The notes: generated by a model from the sequence alone, not told the origin. A stretch of 64,000 nucleotides of DNA from DATARH01 sp036268425 (GCA_036268425.1 DATAUE010000149.1:124001-188000); one strand, 5' to 3'; shown: positions 44,693 through 53,321, numbered from the stretch's first letter. Numbers and translations: made by a program.

Positions 44693-44998
44693 ATGATCCA
44701 CGTTCTCGCCATCATCACCACCAAACCGGGCAAGCGCGACGAAGTGCTGGCCGCGTTCCGCGCTAACATGCCGGCGGTGCATGCCGAAGCCGGCTGCATC
44801 GAATACGGCCCGGTCATTGACGCCGAAGGCGGCGCCGGCGCCAAGTTCGGCAACGACACGTTTGTCGTCGTCGAGAAATGGGAGAGCCTCGACCATCTGA
44901 AAGCCCATGCTGGGTCGCCGCATATGGCCGCTTATGCCGCGAAGACCAAGGAATTGCTGGCCAACCGTGAAATCCACGTCTGCCAGGGCGCCGCTTAG
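44693..44998 (+). CDS. Antibiotic biosynthesis monooxygenase (ABM) family protein
   Basis: 101 residues from the ATG at 44693; the long frame to 44297 is a shadow of the LLM gene. Single ferredoxin-like domain: MIHVLAIITTKPGKRDEVLA, AVHAEAGCIEYGPVID, FVVVEKWESLDHLKAHAGSP. This matches the YgiN/LsrG-like group of cofactor-free monooxygenases acting on quinols or signal molecules. It starts 96 bases from the divergent LLM gene. A REP-like element follows it. Confidence 0.88.
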   Translation: MIHVLAIITTKPGKRDEVLAAFRANMPAVHAEAGCIEYGPVIDAEGGAGAKFGNDTFVVVEKWESLDHLKAHAGSPHMAAYAAKTKELLANREIHVCQGAA

Positions 44999-45034
44999 GT
45001 CGGCACGCAGGCGGTGAAGAAGAAATAAAAGGTA

Positions 45035-45130
45035 ACGCAAAGGGTCGCGAAGGCATCGATCGCGCGACGCGTAAAACATATGCCGCAGGTATTGTGGAAC
45101 ATATAGCGCTGCCCTTCGCGTCCTTTGCGT
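45035..45130. repeat. REP-like inverted repeat between the ABM and hisB genes
   Basis: ACGCAAAGGGTCGCGAAGG (45035-45053) and CCTTCGCGTCCTTTGCGT (45113-45130) form an inverted pair, one base bulged and otherwise matching, around a roughly 59-base centre. The CGCAAAGG/CGCGAAGG arms resemble dispersed extragenic repeats. The 295-base spacer otherwise holds no ORF I would accept; the hisB promoter should lie to its right. Confidence 0.7.
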
Positions 45131-45292
45131 CGGATTCCATCACCGCATTGCCTCATTGGTTAAACCTCATCGATAGGTCGTCCGAAGGCACTCATGCGTT
45201 CCGAGGTGGGTGAAAGGTGGCGGGCTCGCACCAATGTTGCTAGAAGGGGCGCGCCGCAGGCGATTGGCGGCTGCCGCGTCGGGAGATGAGCG

Positions 45293-45895
45293 GTGCGGGT
45301 CGCGACGGTTGAGCGCAACACCAGGGAAACACGCATCAAGGGCCATGTCGCGCTCGACGGCACGGGTGCGTCCGAAATTTCGACGGGCATCGGCTTTCTC
45401 GACCACATGCTTGAGCAGTTGGCCAAGCACAGCCTGATCGATATGGCGTTAAAGGCCAAAGGCGACTTGCATATCGATTTTCACCACACCACCGAAGATA
45501 CCGGCTATGTCATCGGTGAGGCGGTGGCAAAGGCACTTGGCGATCGCGCCGGCATTCAACGCTATGGCAGCGCGATGATCCCGATGGACGAGACGCTGAC
45601 GCGTGTCAGCCTTGATTGCTCGGGACGGCCGTATCTGGTCTGGAAGGTCGTGTTCTCGCGCCCGAAGCTCGGCGAAATGGACACCGAATTATTCAAGGAA
45701 TGGTTCCAGGCTTTTGCCCAATCTGCCGGGGTAACCCTGCACGTCGAAAACCTGTATGGTGAAAACAACCATCACATCGTCGAATCGTGCTTTAAGGGAT
45801 TGGCACGCGCCTTGCGCCAGGCGGTCGAGATCGACCCGCGCCGCGCCGGCGCGGTGCCGTCGACCAAAGGGACGCTCGGCGGCAGTCTGGAATAA
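45293..45895 (+). CDS. hisB: Imidazoleglycerol-phosphate dehydratase
   Basis: 200 residues, monofunctional length; GTG start after GGGAG. Metal-binding repeats: GIGFLDHMLEQLAKHSLID and HIDFHHTTEDTGYVIGEA, then LHVENLYGENNHHIVESCFK. The C-terminal KGTLGG is standard. It dehydrates imidazoleglycerol phosphate in histidine synthesis. It is the first gene of hisB-hisH-GNAT-hisA-hisF-hisE; hisG and hisD are not in the window. Confidence 0.97.
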   Translation: MRVATVERNTRETRIKGHVALDGTGASEISTGIGFLDHMLEQLAKHSLIDMALKAKGDLHIDFHHTTEDTGYVIGEAVAKALGDRAGIQRYGSAMIPMDETLTRVSLDCSGRPYLVWKVVFSRPKLGEMDTELFKEWFQAFAQSAGVTLHVENLYGENNHHIVESCFKGLARALRQAVEIDPRRAGAVPSTKGTLGGSLE

Positions 45896-45906
45896 GTTCT
45901 GCTGGC

Positions 45907-46548
45907 ATGACGACCGCCATTATCGATTACGGCTCCGGCAATTTGCGCTCGGCAGCAAAGGCGTTTGAGCGGGCAGCGGCAGAGAGCGGCGATCCCGCAT
46001 CGATCATTGTGACGAGCCGGCCCGAAGACGTCGCGCGGGCCGAACGTATCGTGCTGCCGGGTGTCGGCGCCTTCGCCGATTGCCGGCGCGGGCTTGCCGC
46101 GGTACCGGGCCTGGAAATGGCGCTGGTCGAGACGGTAATCCACCGCGGTCGGCCGTTTCTCGGCATTTGCGTCGGCATGCAGCTGATGGCGACGCGCGGA
46201 CGCGAATTCGAAACGGTCGAAGGGCTGGGCTGGGTGCCAGGCGAAATCGTACCGATCGAACCGTCCAGCGCCGCGCTGAAAATCCCTCACATGGGCTGGA
46301 ATGAGTTGATGCCGCACGGTGCCCACCCGGTGCTGAAGGGGTTGCCGGGGGGAACCCACGCCTATTTTGTGCACAGCTACCATTTCCGGCCGGATGATGC
46401 CTCCGACCTGCTGGCTGAGGTCGAATATGGTGGGCGGCTCGCGGCAATGATTGGTCGTGACAATTTTATCGGCACACAATTCCACCCGGAAAAGAGCCAG
46501 TTCGCCGGGCTGCGGCTGATTGCGAATTTCTTGAAATGGCAACCATGA
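45907..46548 (+). CDS. hisH: Imidazole glycerol phosphate synthase, glutaminase subunit
   Basis: 213 residues of the class I amidotransferase fold. Nucleophile Cys in RPFLGICVGMQLMATRGRE; His and Glu in FIGTQFHPEKSQFAGLRLIA. The start TAIIDYGSGNLRSAAKAFER is typical. It supplies ammonia to HisF. Its stop overlaps the ATG of the GNAT gene (ATGA). Confidence 0.97.
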   Translation: MTTAIIDYGSGNLRSAAKAFERAAAESGDPASIIVTSRPEDVARAERIVLPGVGAFADCRRGLAAVPGLEMALVETVIHRGRPFLGICVGMQLMATRGREFETVEGLGWVPGEIVPIEPSSAALKIPHMGWNELMPHGAHPVLKGLPGGTHAYFVHSYHFRPDDASDLLAEVEYGGRLAAMIGRDNFIGTQFHPEKSQFAGLRLIANFLKWQP

Positions 46549-47093
46549 GTGCGCCGGGGCCGGCGGGCCGGGTCACGGTCGAGCGGTTGACGCAATATTC
46601 CGGAACCGATCTCGACGATCTGTGCGAGGCAACCGAAAGTGCCATTGTTGAAGGCGGCGGCTTTGGCTGGGTCAAGGTGCCGGCGCGGCATGTGCTGGAA
46701 AATTTCTGGCGCGGCGTGTTGCTGGTGCCGGAGCGCCGACTGGTCGTCGGCCGGCTGGACAGTGTCATTGCCGGCTCGGCGCAACTGACGCGGGCGCCAC
46801 GCAATAATGAGGCCCAGGCCTTTGCCGGGACGATCAGCGGCACGTTTGTCGCGCCCTGGGCGCGCGGCCGCGGTATCGGGCACGGCATGCTGCGGGAAAT
46901 TGAGGATATCGCCCGAGAACTGGGCCTTGTCGTCCTGAACCTCGATTTGCGCGACACGCAAAGGGCCGCGATCCGGCTGTACGAAAGCCTCGGCTACGAG
47001 CGCTGGGGCACCAATCCGTGTTACGCGCAGGTCAATGGTGGCGTCGTGCCCGGCCAGTATTACTCCAAACGCATCGACCAGGCGGCAGCGTGA
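46545..47093 (+). CDS. GNAT family N-acetyltransferase inside the his operon
   Basis: About 182 residues; ATG at 46545 overlaps the hisH stop, and the GTG of hisA overlaps its own stop. The acetyl-CoA-binding motif is VAPWARGRGIGHGMLREIED with the R-G-x-G-x-G pattern, followed by NLDLRDTQRAAIRLYESLGY. N-terminal ERLTQYSGTDLDDLCEA is less typical. The acceptor is unknown; the tight coupling on both sides implies co-regulation with histidine synthesis, but no histidine step needs it. Confidence 0.88.
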   Translation: MSAPGPAGRVTVERLTQYSGTDLDDLCEATESAIVEGGGFGWVKVPARHVLENFWRGVLLVPERRLVVGRLDSVIAGSAQLTRAPRNNEAQAFAGTISGTFVAPWARGRGIGHGMLREIEDIARELGLVVLNLDLRDTQRAAIRLYESLGYERWGTNPCYAQVNGGVVPGQYYSKRIDQAAA

Positions 47094-47830
47094 TCCTTTA
47101 TCCGGCCATCGATCTGAAGGGTGGCGCCTGCGTCCGTCTTGTTCGCGGCGAGATGGACAGCGCCACCGTCTTTAATGATGACCCGGCGGCGCAGGCACGG
47201 CATTTTGCCGAAGCGGGTTTCGCGTGGCTGCATGTCGTCGACCTCGATGGTGCATTCGCCGGCAAGTCGCTGAACGGCGATGCGGTGCGGGCGATCCGTG
47301 CGGCGATCGATTTGCGGATGCAGCTCGGCGGCGGCATCCGCGACCGCGTGGCAATCGATTACTGGCTCGATCTCGGAATTGACCGGGTGGTGCTCGGCAC
47401 CGCGGCGCTGCGCGATCCGGCGCTGGTGCGGCGAGCCGCGGCGGATTACCCCGGCCGCATCGTCGTCGGCATCGATGCGCGGGATGGCAAGGTTGCAGTC
47501 GAAGGCTGGGCCGCGACCAGCGCGATGGACGCGATCGACTTGGCACGCCTGTTCGCCGATGCCGGGGTCGCCGCGATCGTCTACACCGATATCGCCCGCG
47601 ATGGCGCGCTCAGCGGCGTCGATGCCGTCGCGACAGCACGCTTTGCCGCGCAATGCGCCGTCCCGGTGATCGCCTCGGGTGGGGTCGCGTCGATCGCCGA
47701 TGTCGAGGCGCTACTGCGGCATGAGACCGACGGCGTTGCCGGGATTATCATCGGGCGCGCCCTTTATGATGGTCGCATCGAGCCACATGCCGCGCTGGCG
47801 ATGGCGGCGGGAGACCCCGCGAGATGCTGA
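47090..47830 (+). CDS. hisA: ProFAR isomerase (phosphoribosylformimino-AICAR-ribotide isomerase)
   Basis: 246 residues. GTG start overlaps the GNAT stop. (beta/alpha)8 barrel with catalytic Asp in ILYPAIDLKGGACVRLVRG and the second Asp in IVYTDIARDGALSGVD. Phosphate-binding glycines in VIASGGVASIADVEALL and IIIGRALYDG. Family signature HVVDLDGAFAG is clear. hisF starts inside its last codons. Confidence 0.97.
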   Translation: MILYPAIDLKGGACVRLVRGEMDSATVFNDDPAAQARHFAEAGFAWLHVVDLDGAFAGKSLNGDAVRAIRAAIDLRMQLGGGIRDRVAIDYWLDLGIDRVVLGTAALRDPALVRRAAADYPGRIVVGIDARDGKVAVEGWAATSAMDAIDLARLFADAGVAAIVYTDIARDGALSGVDAVATARFAAQCAVPVIASGGVASIADVEALLRHETDGVAGIIIGRALYDGRIEPHAALAMAAGDPARC

Positions 47831-48582
47831 AAATGCGCGTCATCCCCTGTCTCGACGTCAAGGACGGGCGCGTCGTCAAAGGCGTCAATTTCGTCGATCT
47901 GACCGATGCCGGTGACCCGGTCGAGCAGGCGCGGCTTTACGATCGCGAAGGCGCCGACGAATTATGTTTTCTCGACATCACCGCGAGCCATGAAGGCCGC
48001 GACACGCTGTACGACGTGGTGCGCCGCACCGCTGAGCAATGCTTTATGCCGCTGACTGTCGGCGGGGGCGTACGGACCGTCGAGGATATCCGCAAGCTGC
48101 TGCTCGCCGGCGCCGATAAGGTGTCGATCAACACTGCCGCCGTGGCGCGCCCAGACTTCGTCCGCGAGGCCGCCGAAAAATTCGGCAGCCAGTGCATTGT
48201 CACCGCGATCGATGCGAAATCGACCGGAAGTGGGCGGTGGGGTGTCTTTACGCATGGCGGGCGCAACGATGCCGGCATCGACGCGATCGACTGGGCCTGC
48301 CGCCTCGCCGACTATGGGGCGGGCGAGATTTTGCTGACCTCGATGGACCGCGACGGCACCAAGTCCGGCTTTGACATCGCATTGACGCGCGCCGTGGCCG
48401 ACGCAGTGCGGGTGCCGGTGATCGCCTCGGGCGGGGTCGGCACGCTCGACCATCTGGTCGACGGCATCCGCGACGGGCATGCCACCGCGGTGCTCGCGGC
48501 CTCGATCTTCCATTTCGGCACCTTTCGCATCGGCGAGGCAAAAGCGCATCTCGCCGCCAGCGGCGTTGCGGTGCGGCCCTGA
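47824..48582 (+). CDS. hisF: Imidazole glycerol phosphate synthase, cyclase subunit
   Basis: 252 residues. Barrel with catalytic Asp in RVIPCLDVKDGRVVKGVNF and Asp in ILLTSMDRDGTKSGFD. Phosphate loops LTVGGGVRTVEDIRKLL, VIASGGVGTLDHLVDGI. CLDVKDGR and TAIDAKSTG are standard. Overlaps hisA by seven bases; a second in-frame ATG is at 47833. Confidence 0.97.
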   Translation: MLKMRVIPCLDVKDGRVVKGVNFVDLTDAGDPVEQARLYDREGADELCFLDITASHEGRDTLYDVVRRTAEQCFMPLTVGGGVRTVEDIRKLLLAGADKVSINTAAVARPDFVREAAEKFGSQCIVTAIDAKSTGSGRWGVFTHGGRNDAGIDAIDWACRLADYGAGEILLTSMDRDGTKSGFDIALTRAVADAVRVPVIASGGVGTLDHLVDGIRDGHATAVLAASIFHFGTFRIGEAKAHLAASGVAVRP

Positions 48583-48585
48583 GCG

Positions 48586-48918
48586 ATGGCAGAGGCTCTC
48601 GGTGAATTGCTCGAACGGTTATGGCGGGTGATCGACTCGCGACGTGGCGCCGATCCCGATTCGTCCTATACGGCAAAGCTGTTCGCCCGCGGCAACGCCA
48701 AGATCGCGCAGAAACTTGGTGAAGAAGCCGTCGAGGCGGTCATCGAGGGGGTACGCGGCGACCGCGCCGCCCTGATCGGCGAGAGCGCCGACCTGCTCTA
48801 CCACCTGTTCGTCATGTGGGCCGCCGCCGGTGTCAGCCCCGATGACGTCGCCGCCGAACTAAAACGCCGCGAAGGCACCTCCGGTATCGCGGAAAAGAAG
48901 AGCCGTCGCGGGTCATAG
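48586..48918 (+). CDS. hisE: Phosphoribosyl-ATP pyrophosphatase
   Basis: 110 residues, a stand-alone HisE of the MazG-like all-alpha fold. Motifs: SSYTAKLFARGNAKIAQKLG, EEAVEAVIEGVRGDRAAL, and GESADLLYHLFVMWAAAG, holding the Glu/Asp metal ligands. It removes pyrophosphate from phosphoribosyl-ATP. hisI is not adjacent. Last gene of the his cluster; the following gene is convergent. Confidence 0.95.
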   Translation: MAEALGELLERLWRVIDSRRGADPDSSYTAKLFARGNAKIAQKLGEEAVEAVIEGVRGDRAALIGESADLLYHLFVMWAAAGVSPDDVAAELKRREGTSGIAEKKSRRGS

Positions 48919-48954
48919 CGCCTCGCACGCGCGTCGAGATGCCATGCCCCGAGG

Positions 48955-49848
48955 CTACGAGTGGGGCGGCGGAGCACCCCGGGCGACGAGTTGCAACAGG
49001 CCGTCGCTGGCGGCGATGGCGATGTTGTAGGCGAGATCGCCCCACGGACCATTAAGGACATCGTGCGGTACGTCGTTTTCCTGGTCGACAGTGCCGATTT
49101 CCGCGCCGTCGGCGCGGCGCATGCGCCAGACGATCTTGACGTGCTGCTTGCCGGCCTTGACGGGCGCGACCTCGACCTGGCCATCGAGTGTCAAATCCGC
49201 CTTCTCGCCTTTGTCGGCGATGGCCACCTCCTGACGGCGCAAGACGCCGCCAACCGCATTGGCAAGCGACGAGCCGCCGTCACCGGGAGCACCGGTGATT
49301 TTCCCGATTGCAATGCGGGTGCGCAGCGAGTTTTGGTCTGGTGCTTTGGCTTCGACAGGGGCCTCGTCTTCCATCATCGGCGCCAGTTTGCTGGCGCTCA
49401 AATCGGCGATCTGATCGAAGGGGGCATCCTTGCCGCTTTTCCAATCTGAGGTCTTGGCGCTGATGTTGACGCTTCGCTCGCCGACCGAGCGACCATCCGA
49501 CGCATAAAGACGCCACAGCGCGGTGACGGTCGTGGTGTCCTTTTTTTTCGCCGGTTTTTGTACGACCCGGCCATAGAGCTGATAGCTGCCAAGGCTCGAA
49601 GTCTTGTCGCTGGCCGGGATGTCGTGTGTCAGGAACGCGGCGACGACCGCGGAGGCGAGCTTTGCGGCGCTTTCGTCGCCGACCCCTTCGATTGGTGCGA
49701 TCGAAACGCCAGCGACGTCGCGCATATGCAACAGCGCGGCGGGCGGTTTGTCGTCTTCGAACGGGTGGGGCAAAGGCTGGCAAGCGGCCAACAACGCCAG
49801 CAGGAACACCGGCCACCCGCCGCGACCTGGCAGGCGGCGCGCGATCAT
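48955..49848 (-). CDS. Lipoprotein of unknown function
   Basis: About 297 residues from the ATG at 49848. Lipoprotein signal RGGWPVFLLALLAAC. Notable parts: VSIAPIEGVGDESAAKLASA, QLYGRVVQKPAKKKDT, LWRLYASDGRSVGE, RTRIAIGKITGAPGDGGSSL, KIVWRMRRADGAEIGTVDQE, and GDLAYNIAIAASDGLLQLVA. The last two resemble a repeated beta module that assesses or combines drug-like responses in curli- or LPS-associated lipoproteins, but I cannot name a family. Its ATG overlaps the stop of a 22-codon ORF. Confidence 0.75.
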   Translation of the reverse strand: MIARRLPGRGGWPVFLLALLAACQPLPHPFEDDKPPAALLHMRDVAGVSIAPIEGVGDESAAKLASAVVAAFLTHDIPASDKTSSLGSYQLYGRVVQKPAKKKDTTTVTALWRLYASDGRSVGERSVNISAKTSDWKSGKDAPFDQIADLSASKLAPMMEDEAPVEAKAPDQNSLRTRIAIGKITGAPGDGGSSLANAVGGVLRRQEVAIADKGEKADLTLDGQVEVAPVKAGKQHVKIVWRMRRADGAEIGTVDQENDVPHDVLNGPWGDLAYNIAIAASDGLLQLVARGAPPPHS

Positions 49849-49913
49849 AACATCGCGCAGGTGGCGAGGAGTCCGAGCAGGCAAAAGAGGCCGAAGATGA
49901 TCAAATGCGGCAT
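49845..49913 (-). CDS. 22-residue hydrophobic micro-ORF coupled to the lipoprotein gene
   Basis: ATG at 49913, TGA at 49845-49847, overlapping the lipoprotein ATG (ATGA). The product is nearly a pure membrane helix: MPHLIIFGLFCLLGLLATCA then ML. It starts nine bases after the pgeF stop. A real small membrane protein or a coupling leader peptide are both possible. No ribosome site stands out, so the call is tentative. Confidence 0.45.
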   Translation of the reverse strand: MPHLIIFGLFCLLGLLATCAML

Positions 49914-49922
49914 GGTCGTAGG

Positions 49923-50702
49923 CTAATCCGCCAATGCGATGGCGGCGAGGCCGCGCCCGTAATCGCTTTCACCGCGCAAACAGGCCCGGCGATAGCTGAA
50001 GAACAAGGCTTCCTCGCTGGCCGTATCGTGTGGCGTGCACTCGACCGCCGCGAGCCCCAGCCGCTGCAGGCGATGGGCGATGTAGCCCGGCAGATCAAAC
50101 AGGAAATGTCTGCTGCGCGGCGCTGTCTTGAAAAAATCGGCGCTTTGGGGATCGGTAGCGGCGAAGGGAGCGGGGAACTCCGGGCCGACTTCGTAAGAAG
50201 GTTGTGCGATGCAGGGGCCGATGCCGGCGCGGATGTGTGGCGGGTGGGCGCCGAGCGCTTCCATCGCGGCAACGGTCGCTTCCATGACGCCGGCCAGTGT
50301 GCCGCGCCAGCCGCCATGCGCGGCGCCGATTACTCGCGCCTGCGGGTCGGCGAACAGCACCGGCGCGCAATCGGCGGCCAGGACCCCGATCGCGATTCCC
50401 GGCGTCACAGTGACCATCGCGTCGGCGCGCGGGTTGGCAGAGCGGTGCCACGGCGCGGCGACCGTGACGACCGTCGTGCCGTGCACCTGATGACAGGTCA
50501 CCAGACGTTCTGGCGACAGGTCAAAGCGGGCGGCGGCGATCGCGCGGTTGCGGTCGACGCGGTCCCGGGCGTCGCCGGAGCCGAAGCCGCAGTTCAGGGA
50601 AGCGAACATCCCGTCACTGACCCCGCCCTGCCGGGTGAAAAAAGCATGACGGATACGGTGAGGGCCGTCGGCCGCTGCCTCAAGCGCATTCAGCGTGATC
50701 AT
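49923..50702 (-). CDS. pgeF: Peptidoglycan editing factor (YfiH/laccase-domain family)
   Basis: 259 residues. Signature residues: RLVTCHQVHGTTVV, VLAADCAPVLFADPQARVIG, and AAHGGWRGTLAGVMEATV (His and Cys of the metal site), with the C-terminal HRLQRLGLAAVECTPHDTAS. Members have purine nucleoside phosphorylase-type activity and in E. coli affect peptidoglycan precursors. Tightly linked upstream to the MidA-like gene and lgt, a conserved order in alphaproteobacteria. Confidence 0.93.
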   Translation of the reverse strand: MITLNALEAAADGPHRIRHAFFTRQGGVSDGMFASLNCGFGSGDARDRVDRNRAIAAARFDLSPERLVTCHQVHGTTVVTVAAPWHRSANPRADAMVTVTPGIAIGVLAADCAPVLFADPQARVIGAAHGGWRGTLAGVMEATVAAMEALGAHPPHIRAGIGPCIAQPSYEVGPEFPAPFAATDPQSADFFKTAPRSRHFLFDLPGYIAHRLQRLGLAAVECTPHDTASEEALFFSYRRACLRGESDYGRGLAAIALAD

Positions 50703-50705
50703 AAG

Positions 50706-51830
50706 CTATCCAACATTCGCCGCCCGATCCTGATTTTTCTCCACGGCAAAACCGGCCGGCGCAGGCAGGCCCGGCGAGGTCAACGACAGAACCTTGAACA
50801 AGGTGCCCATCTGCGCCGGTTCGATCAAGCGCCTGAGACCGCTATCGAGCGTCGCACGTTGCGCCGGAGTGGCGCGCTGCGACAGCGCGGCAAGGCGTGC
50901 GCCGGCGCCGAGCGCTGTCAGGAATTGCCCTTGCGGCACAGGCCCGTACGCCAAGGCGCCAGCGGTGTGCGCCGCCGCGATGATGGTTGCGAAATCGACG
51001 TGCGCGCTGAGGTCGGCGCTGCCCGGGTCTGACAGCGGATCGGCTGGTTGGTGCCGCCGGATCGCGGCGAGCGTCGAACCAGCCATGCTCGGGAAGTAGC
51101 CGTAATCGATCAATAACGCTGCTCCGGCTTGCCTTACCAGCCGCTCGCCGAGCGCTGCGGCCAAGACTGCAGCCGTGGGGCAAATTTCGACGACCGTTCC
51201 TGTCGCCATGTTGCGCAGCGGCGGCGGCACCAACAGCGACGTGGCGGGACTTTGGGCGCCGTCGACGAAGACCAGCCGATCGGCGGCGTCCGCGGCGACT
51301 AGGCGCTCGGCCCAATCGACCGGGCCGCGCACCAACTGCCGAATCGGCAGCGCGTCGAGAAATTCGTTGGCGATCAGCAGCAGCGGCCCATCGGGAAGTT
51401 CGTCGAGGGTCGCGACAAATTCAGGCTTGGCGTGGTCCAGGCGGCGTCGCTGCTCGGCGCGGAGAATCGGGCTGACTTCGACCAGATACAGCTTGAGAGC
51501 GCGGGAAAAGGCCGGCTGAGTCGCGGCTGCACGCAAAAAATCGGCCATTAGCGTGCCGCGACCGGGACCAAGCTCAGCCAGAACGACGTTTGCCGGGCGG
51601 CCCATGCGATCATAAAAATCGGCGCACCACAGCCCGATCAATTCACCGAAAATCTGGCTGATCTCCGGCGCCGTGACGAAATCGCCGGCACGGCCGAGCG
51701 GATTGTGTCCGGCATAATAGCCGCGTGCCGGATCGTGCAACGCCATCGCCGTAAAAGCAGCGAGCGTCAGCGGCCCTTCCCGGCGAATCCGTCGAACGAT
51801 CGTTGCGGCAAGGTCGCTTGGCTCACCCAT
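50706..51830 (-). CDS. Class I SAM-dependent methyltransferase, MidA/NDUFAF7-like
   Basis: 374 residues. SAM motif: VVLAELGPGRGTLMADFLRA. The N-terminus LTLAAFTAMALHDPARGYYA and FVTAPEISQIFGELIGLWCA are characteristic of the NDUFAF7/MidA family. Mitochondrial relatives dimethylate an Arg of complex I subunit NDUFS2; a role in respiratory complex I assembly is plausible for this homologue. Four bases before pgeF and 13 bases after lgt, so one operon. Confidence 0.92.
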   Translation of the reverse strand: MGEPSDLAATIVRRIRREGPLTLAAFTAMALHDPARGYYAGHNPLGRAGDFVTAPEISQIFGELIGLWCADFYDRMGRPANVVLAELGPGRGTLMADFLRAAATQPAFSRALKLYLVEVSPILRAEQRRRLDHAKPEFVATLDELPDGPLLLIANEFLDALPIRQLVRGPVDWAERLVAADAADRLVFVDGAQSPATSLLVPPPLRNMATGTVVEICPTAAVLAAALGERLVRQAGAALLIDYGYFPSMAGSTLAAIRRHQPADPLSDPGSADLSAHVDFATIIAAAHTAGALAYGPVPQGQFLTALGAGARLAALSQRATPAQRATLDSGLRRLIEPAQMGTLFKVLSLTSPGLPAPAGFAVEKNQDRAANVG

Positions 51831-51843
51831 CCGCCAATGCCGA

Positions 51844-52659
51844 TCAGGGTGTCGCGACGCTCGCCGCCGGCTGACGCCTTGCCCAGACGATGATCGCGAT
51901 TCCAGCGATCAGCACTGGTATCGACAAAAGCTGCCCCATCGTCGTGCCGAAGATCAGAAAGCCGAGTTGCGGGTCCGGCTGGCGAAACATCTCGCCTGAC
52001 ATACGCGCCACGGCATAGCCCGAAAGGAACAATCCGGTCACGATGCCGGGGTGGCGGCGCTCGCCCCGATGCTCGGCATATAGCAGCAGCAGGAACAGCA
52101 GAAGGCCCTCGCAAACCGCCTCGTAAAGCTGGCTCGGGTGGCGCGGCACCGGGCCCGCATTGGGAAAAATCATTCCCCACGGCATCGTCGTTTCGCGGCC
52201 CCACAATTCGCCATTGACGAAATTTGCAAGGCGGCCAAAGAACAGCCCGATTGGTATCGCCTCGATAATGATGTCGGATAGGCCGAATATCGGGATCTTG
52301 CGGCGGCGCGAATAAAGCAGGATAGCCGCGGTGACGCCAAGAGCGCCGCCATGAAACGACATGCCGCCATGCCACAGGTACAGCGCATCGAGCGGATGAT
52401 GCGCGTAATAGGGAAGATTGTAGAACAGCACATAGCCGATGCGTCCGCCGAGCACAACGCCGAGTGTCGCCCAGGTCAGGAAATCGTCGATGTTCTGGCG
52501 TGACACCAACCGGGGCGGCCGTTCCGCCAGTATCAGGCAGTAACGCCACCCCAACAGCAACGCGACGATATAGGCGAGGGCATACCAGCGGATCGCGAAT
52601 GGCCCGATCGCTATTGCCACCGGGTCGATCGCGGGGAACGGAATCGCGAAAAGCGGCAT
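51844..52659 (-). CDS. lgt: Prolipoprotein diacylglyceryl transferase
   Basis: 271 residues, seven membrane segments. Lgt signature GRLANFVNGELWGRETTMPW and the catalytic HGGMSFHGGALGVT are intact; YVLFYNLPYYAHHPLDALYL precedes. It attaches diacylglyceryl to the lipobox Cys of the several lipoproteins in this window. ATG at 52659. First gene of the leftward lgt-MidA-pgeF operon. Confidence 0.96.
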   Translation of the reverse strand: MPLFAIPFPAIDPVAIAIGPFAIRWYALAYIVALLLGWRYCLILAERPPRLVSRQNIDDFLTWATLGVVLGGRIGYVLFYNLPYYAHHPLDALYLWHGGMSFHGGALGVTAAILLYSRRRKIPIFGLSDIIIEAIPIGLFFGRLANFVNGELWGRETTMPWGMIFPNAGPVPRHPSQLYEAVCEGLLLFLLLLYAEHRGERRHPGIVTGLFLSGYAVARMSGEMFRQPDPQLGFLIFGTTMGQLLSIPVLIAGIAIIVWARRQPAASVATP

Positions 52660-52789
52660 CGTTGCTGATTATCCGCCGATAGTGGGTATCTGCGCGGGGA
52701 TAGGTACCCGACGCCGCTTTTATAGGCGGCGGGTCCGGGACCGCCAAGCGGCGTGGGTTGAGCGATACCGTCGCAGGCTTTGCGGCACC

Positions 52790-53191
52790 TCAGCCGGGAT
52801 GCGGCGGCGGAACCTCGGAGCCGACTGTCGGGATATGGTTGCCCGGCGGCCAGGTATCGTAGAAATCCGGGATAACGGGCGCGGCCGGGACCGCGATCGG
52901 TGTATAGGCCGGCAAAGGCTGCGCCGTGGCGGCTCCGACGACGGCGCCAATCGTCGCGCCGCTTTCTGCGCCGACCACCGCACCGATCCCGGGATTGATC
53001 GCGAAGATAGCGCCCATTCCGGTGCCGATCGCCGTACCGGCGACGCTGCCGATCAGGGCACGCTCCGCCGCTTCGTCCGGATCGACGCGCGCGACAGTGA
53101 TGCCGGCGGGGCTGCCGTAAACCGCGACGCAGCCGGATAAGGCGGCCGCAGCCATCGCCGTCGCCACCACTCGACCCGCAAACACCCGCAT
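52790..53191 (-). CDS. Small lipoprotein with glycine-zipper motif
   Basis: About 133 residues from the ATG at 53191; the longer frame beyond is rejected because the signal peptide (VVATAMAAAALSGC) starts here. The middle is a glycine-zipper-like stretch (LIGSVAGTAIGTGMGAIFAI, NPGIGAVVGAESGATIGAVV) typical of outer-membrane lipoproteins. The tail is Pro-rich (PGNHIPTVGSEVPPPHPG). Function unknown. Confidence 0.78.
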   Translation of the reverse strand: MRVFAGRVVATAMAAAALSGCVAVYGSPAGITVARVDPDEAAERALIGSVAGTAIGTGMGAIFAINPGIGAVVGAESGATIGAVVGAATAQPLPAYTPIAVPAAPVIPDFYDTWPPGNHIPTVGSEVPPPHPG

Positions 53192-53263
53192 CGCTAAACC
53201 CCCGCCGTGACGCGCACAATGATAGCAGCGGCCGCGCTGTGGCGTCACGTCTGGATTGCAGCC

Positions 53264-53321
53264 GAGAATTGTGCCGCAGGAATTGCGCCACGGGAATGCA
53301 CCGCGGGAATTGCACCGCCTT
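53264..53321. repeat. Degenerate tandem 14-bp repeats upstream of the double CoA-transferase gene
   Basis: Four imperfect copies of a GAATTGCNCCGCGG-type unit run head to tail (GAATTGTGCCGCAG, GAATTGCGCCACGG, GAATGCACCGCGG, GAATTGCACCGCC). They lie in the spacer between the divergent lipoprotein and transferase genes. Slippage-prone or control DNA; no protein reading is convincing. Confidence 0.6.
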
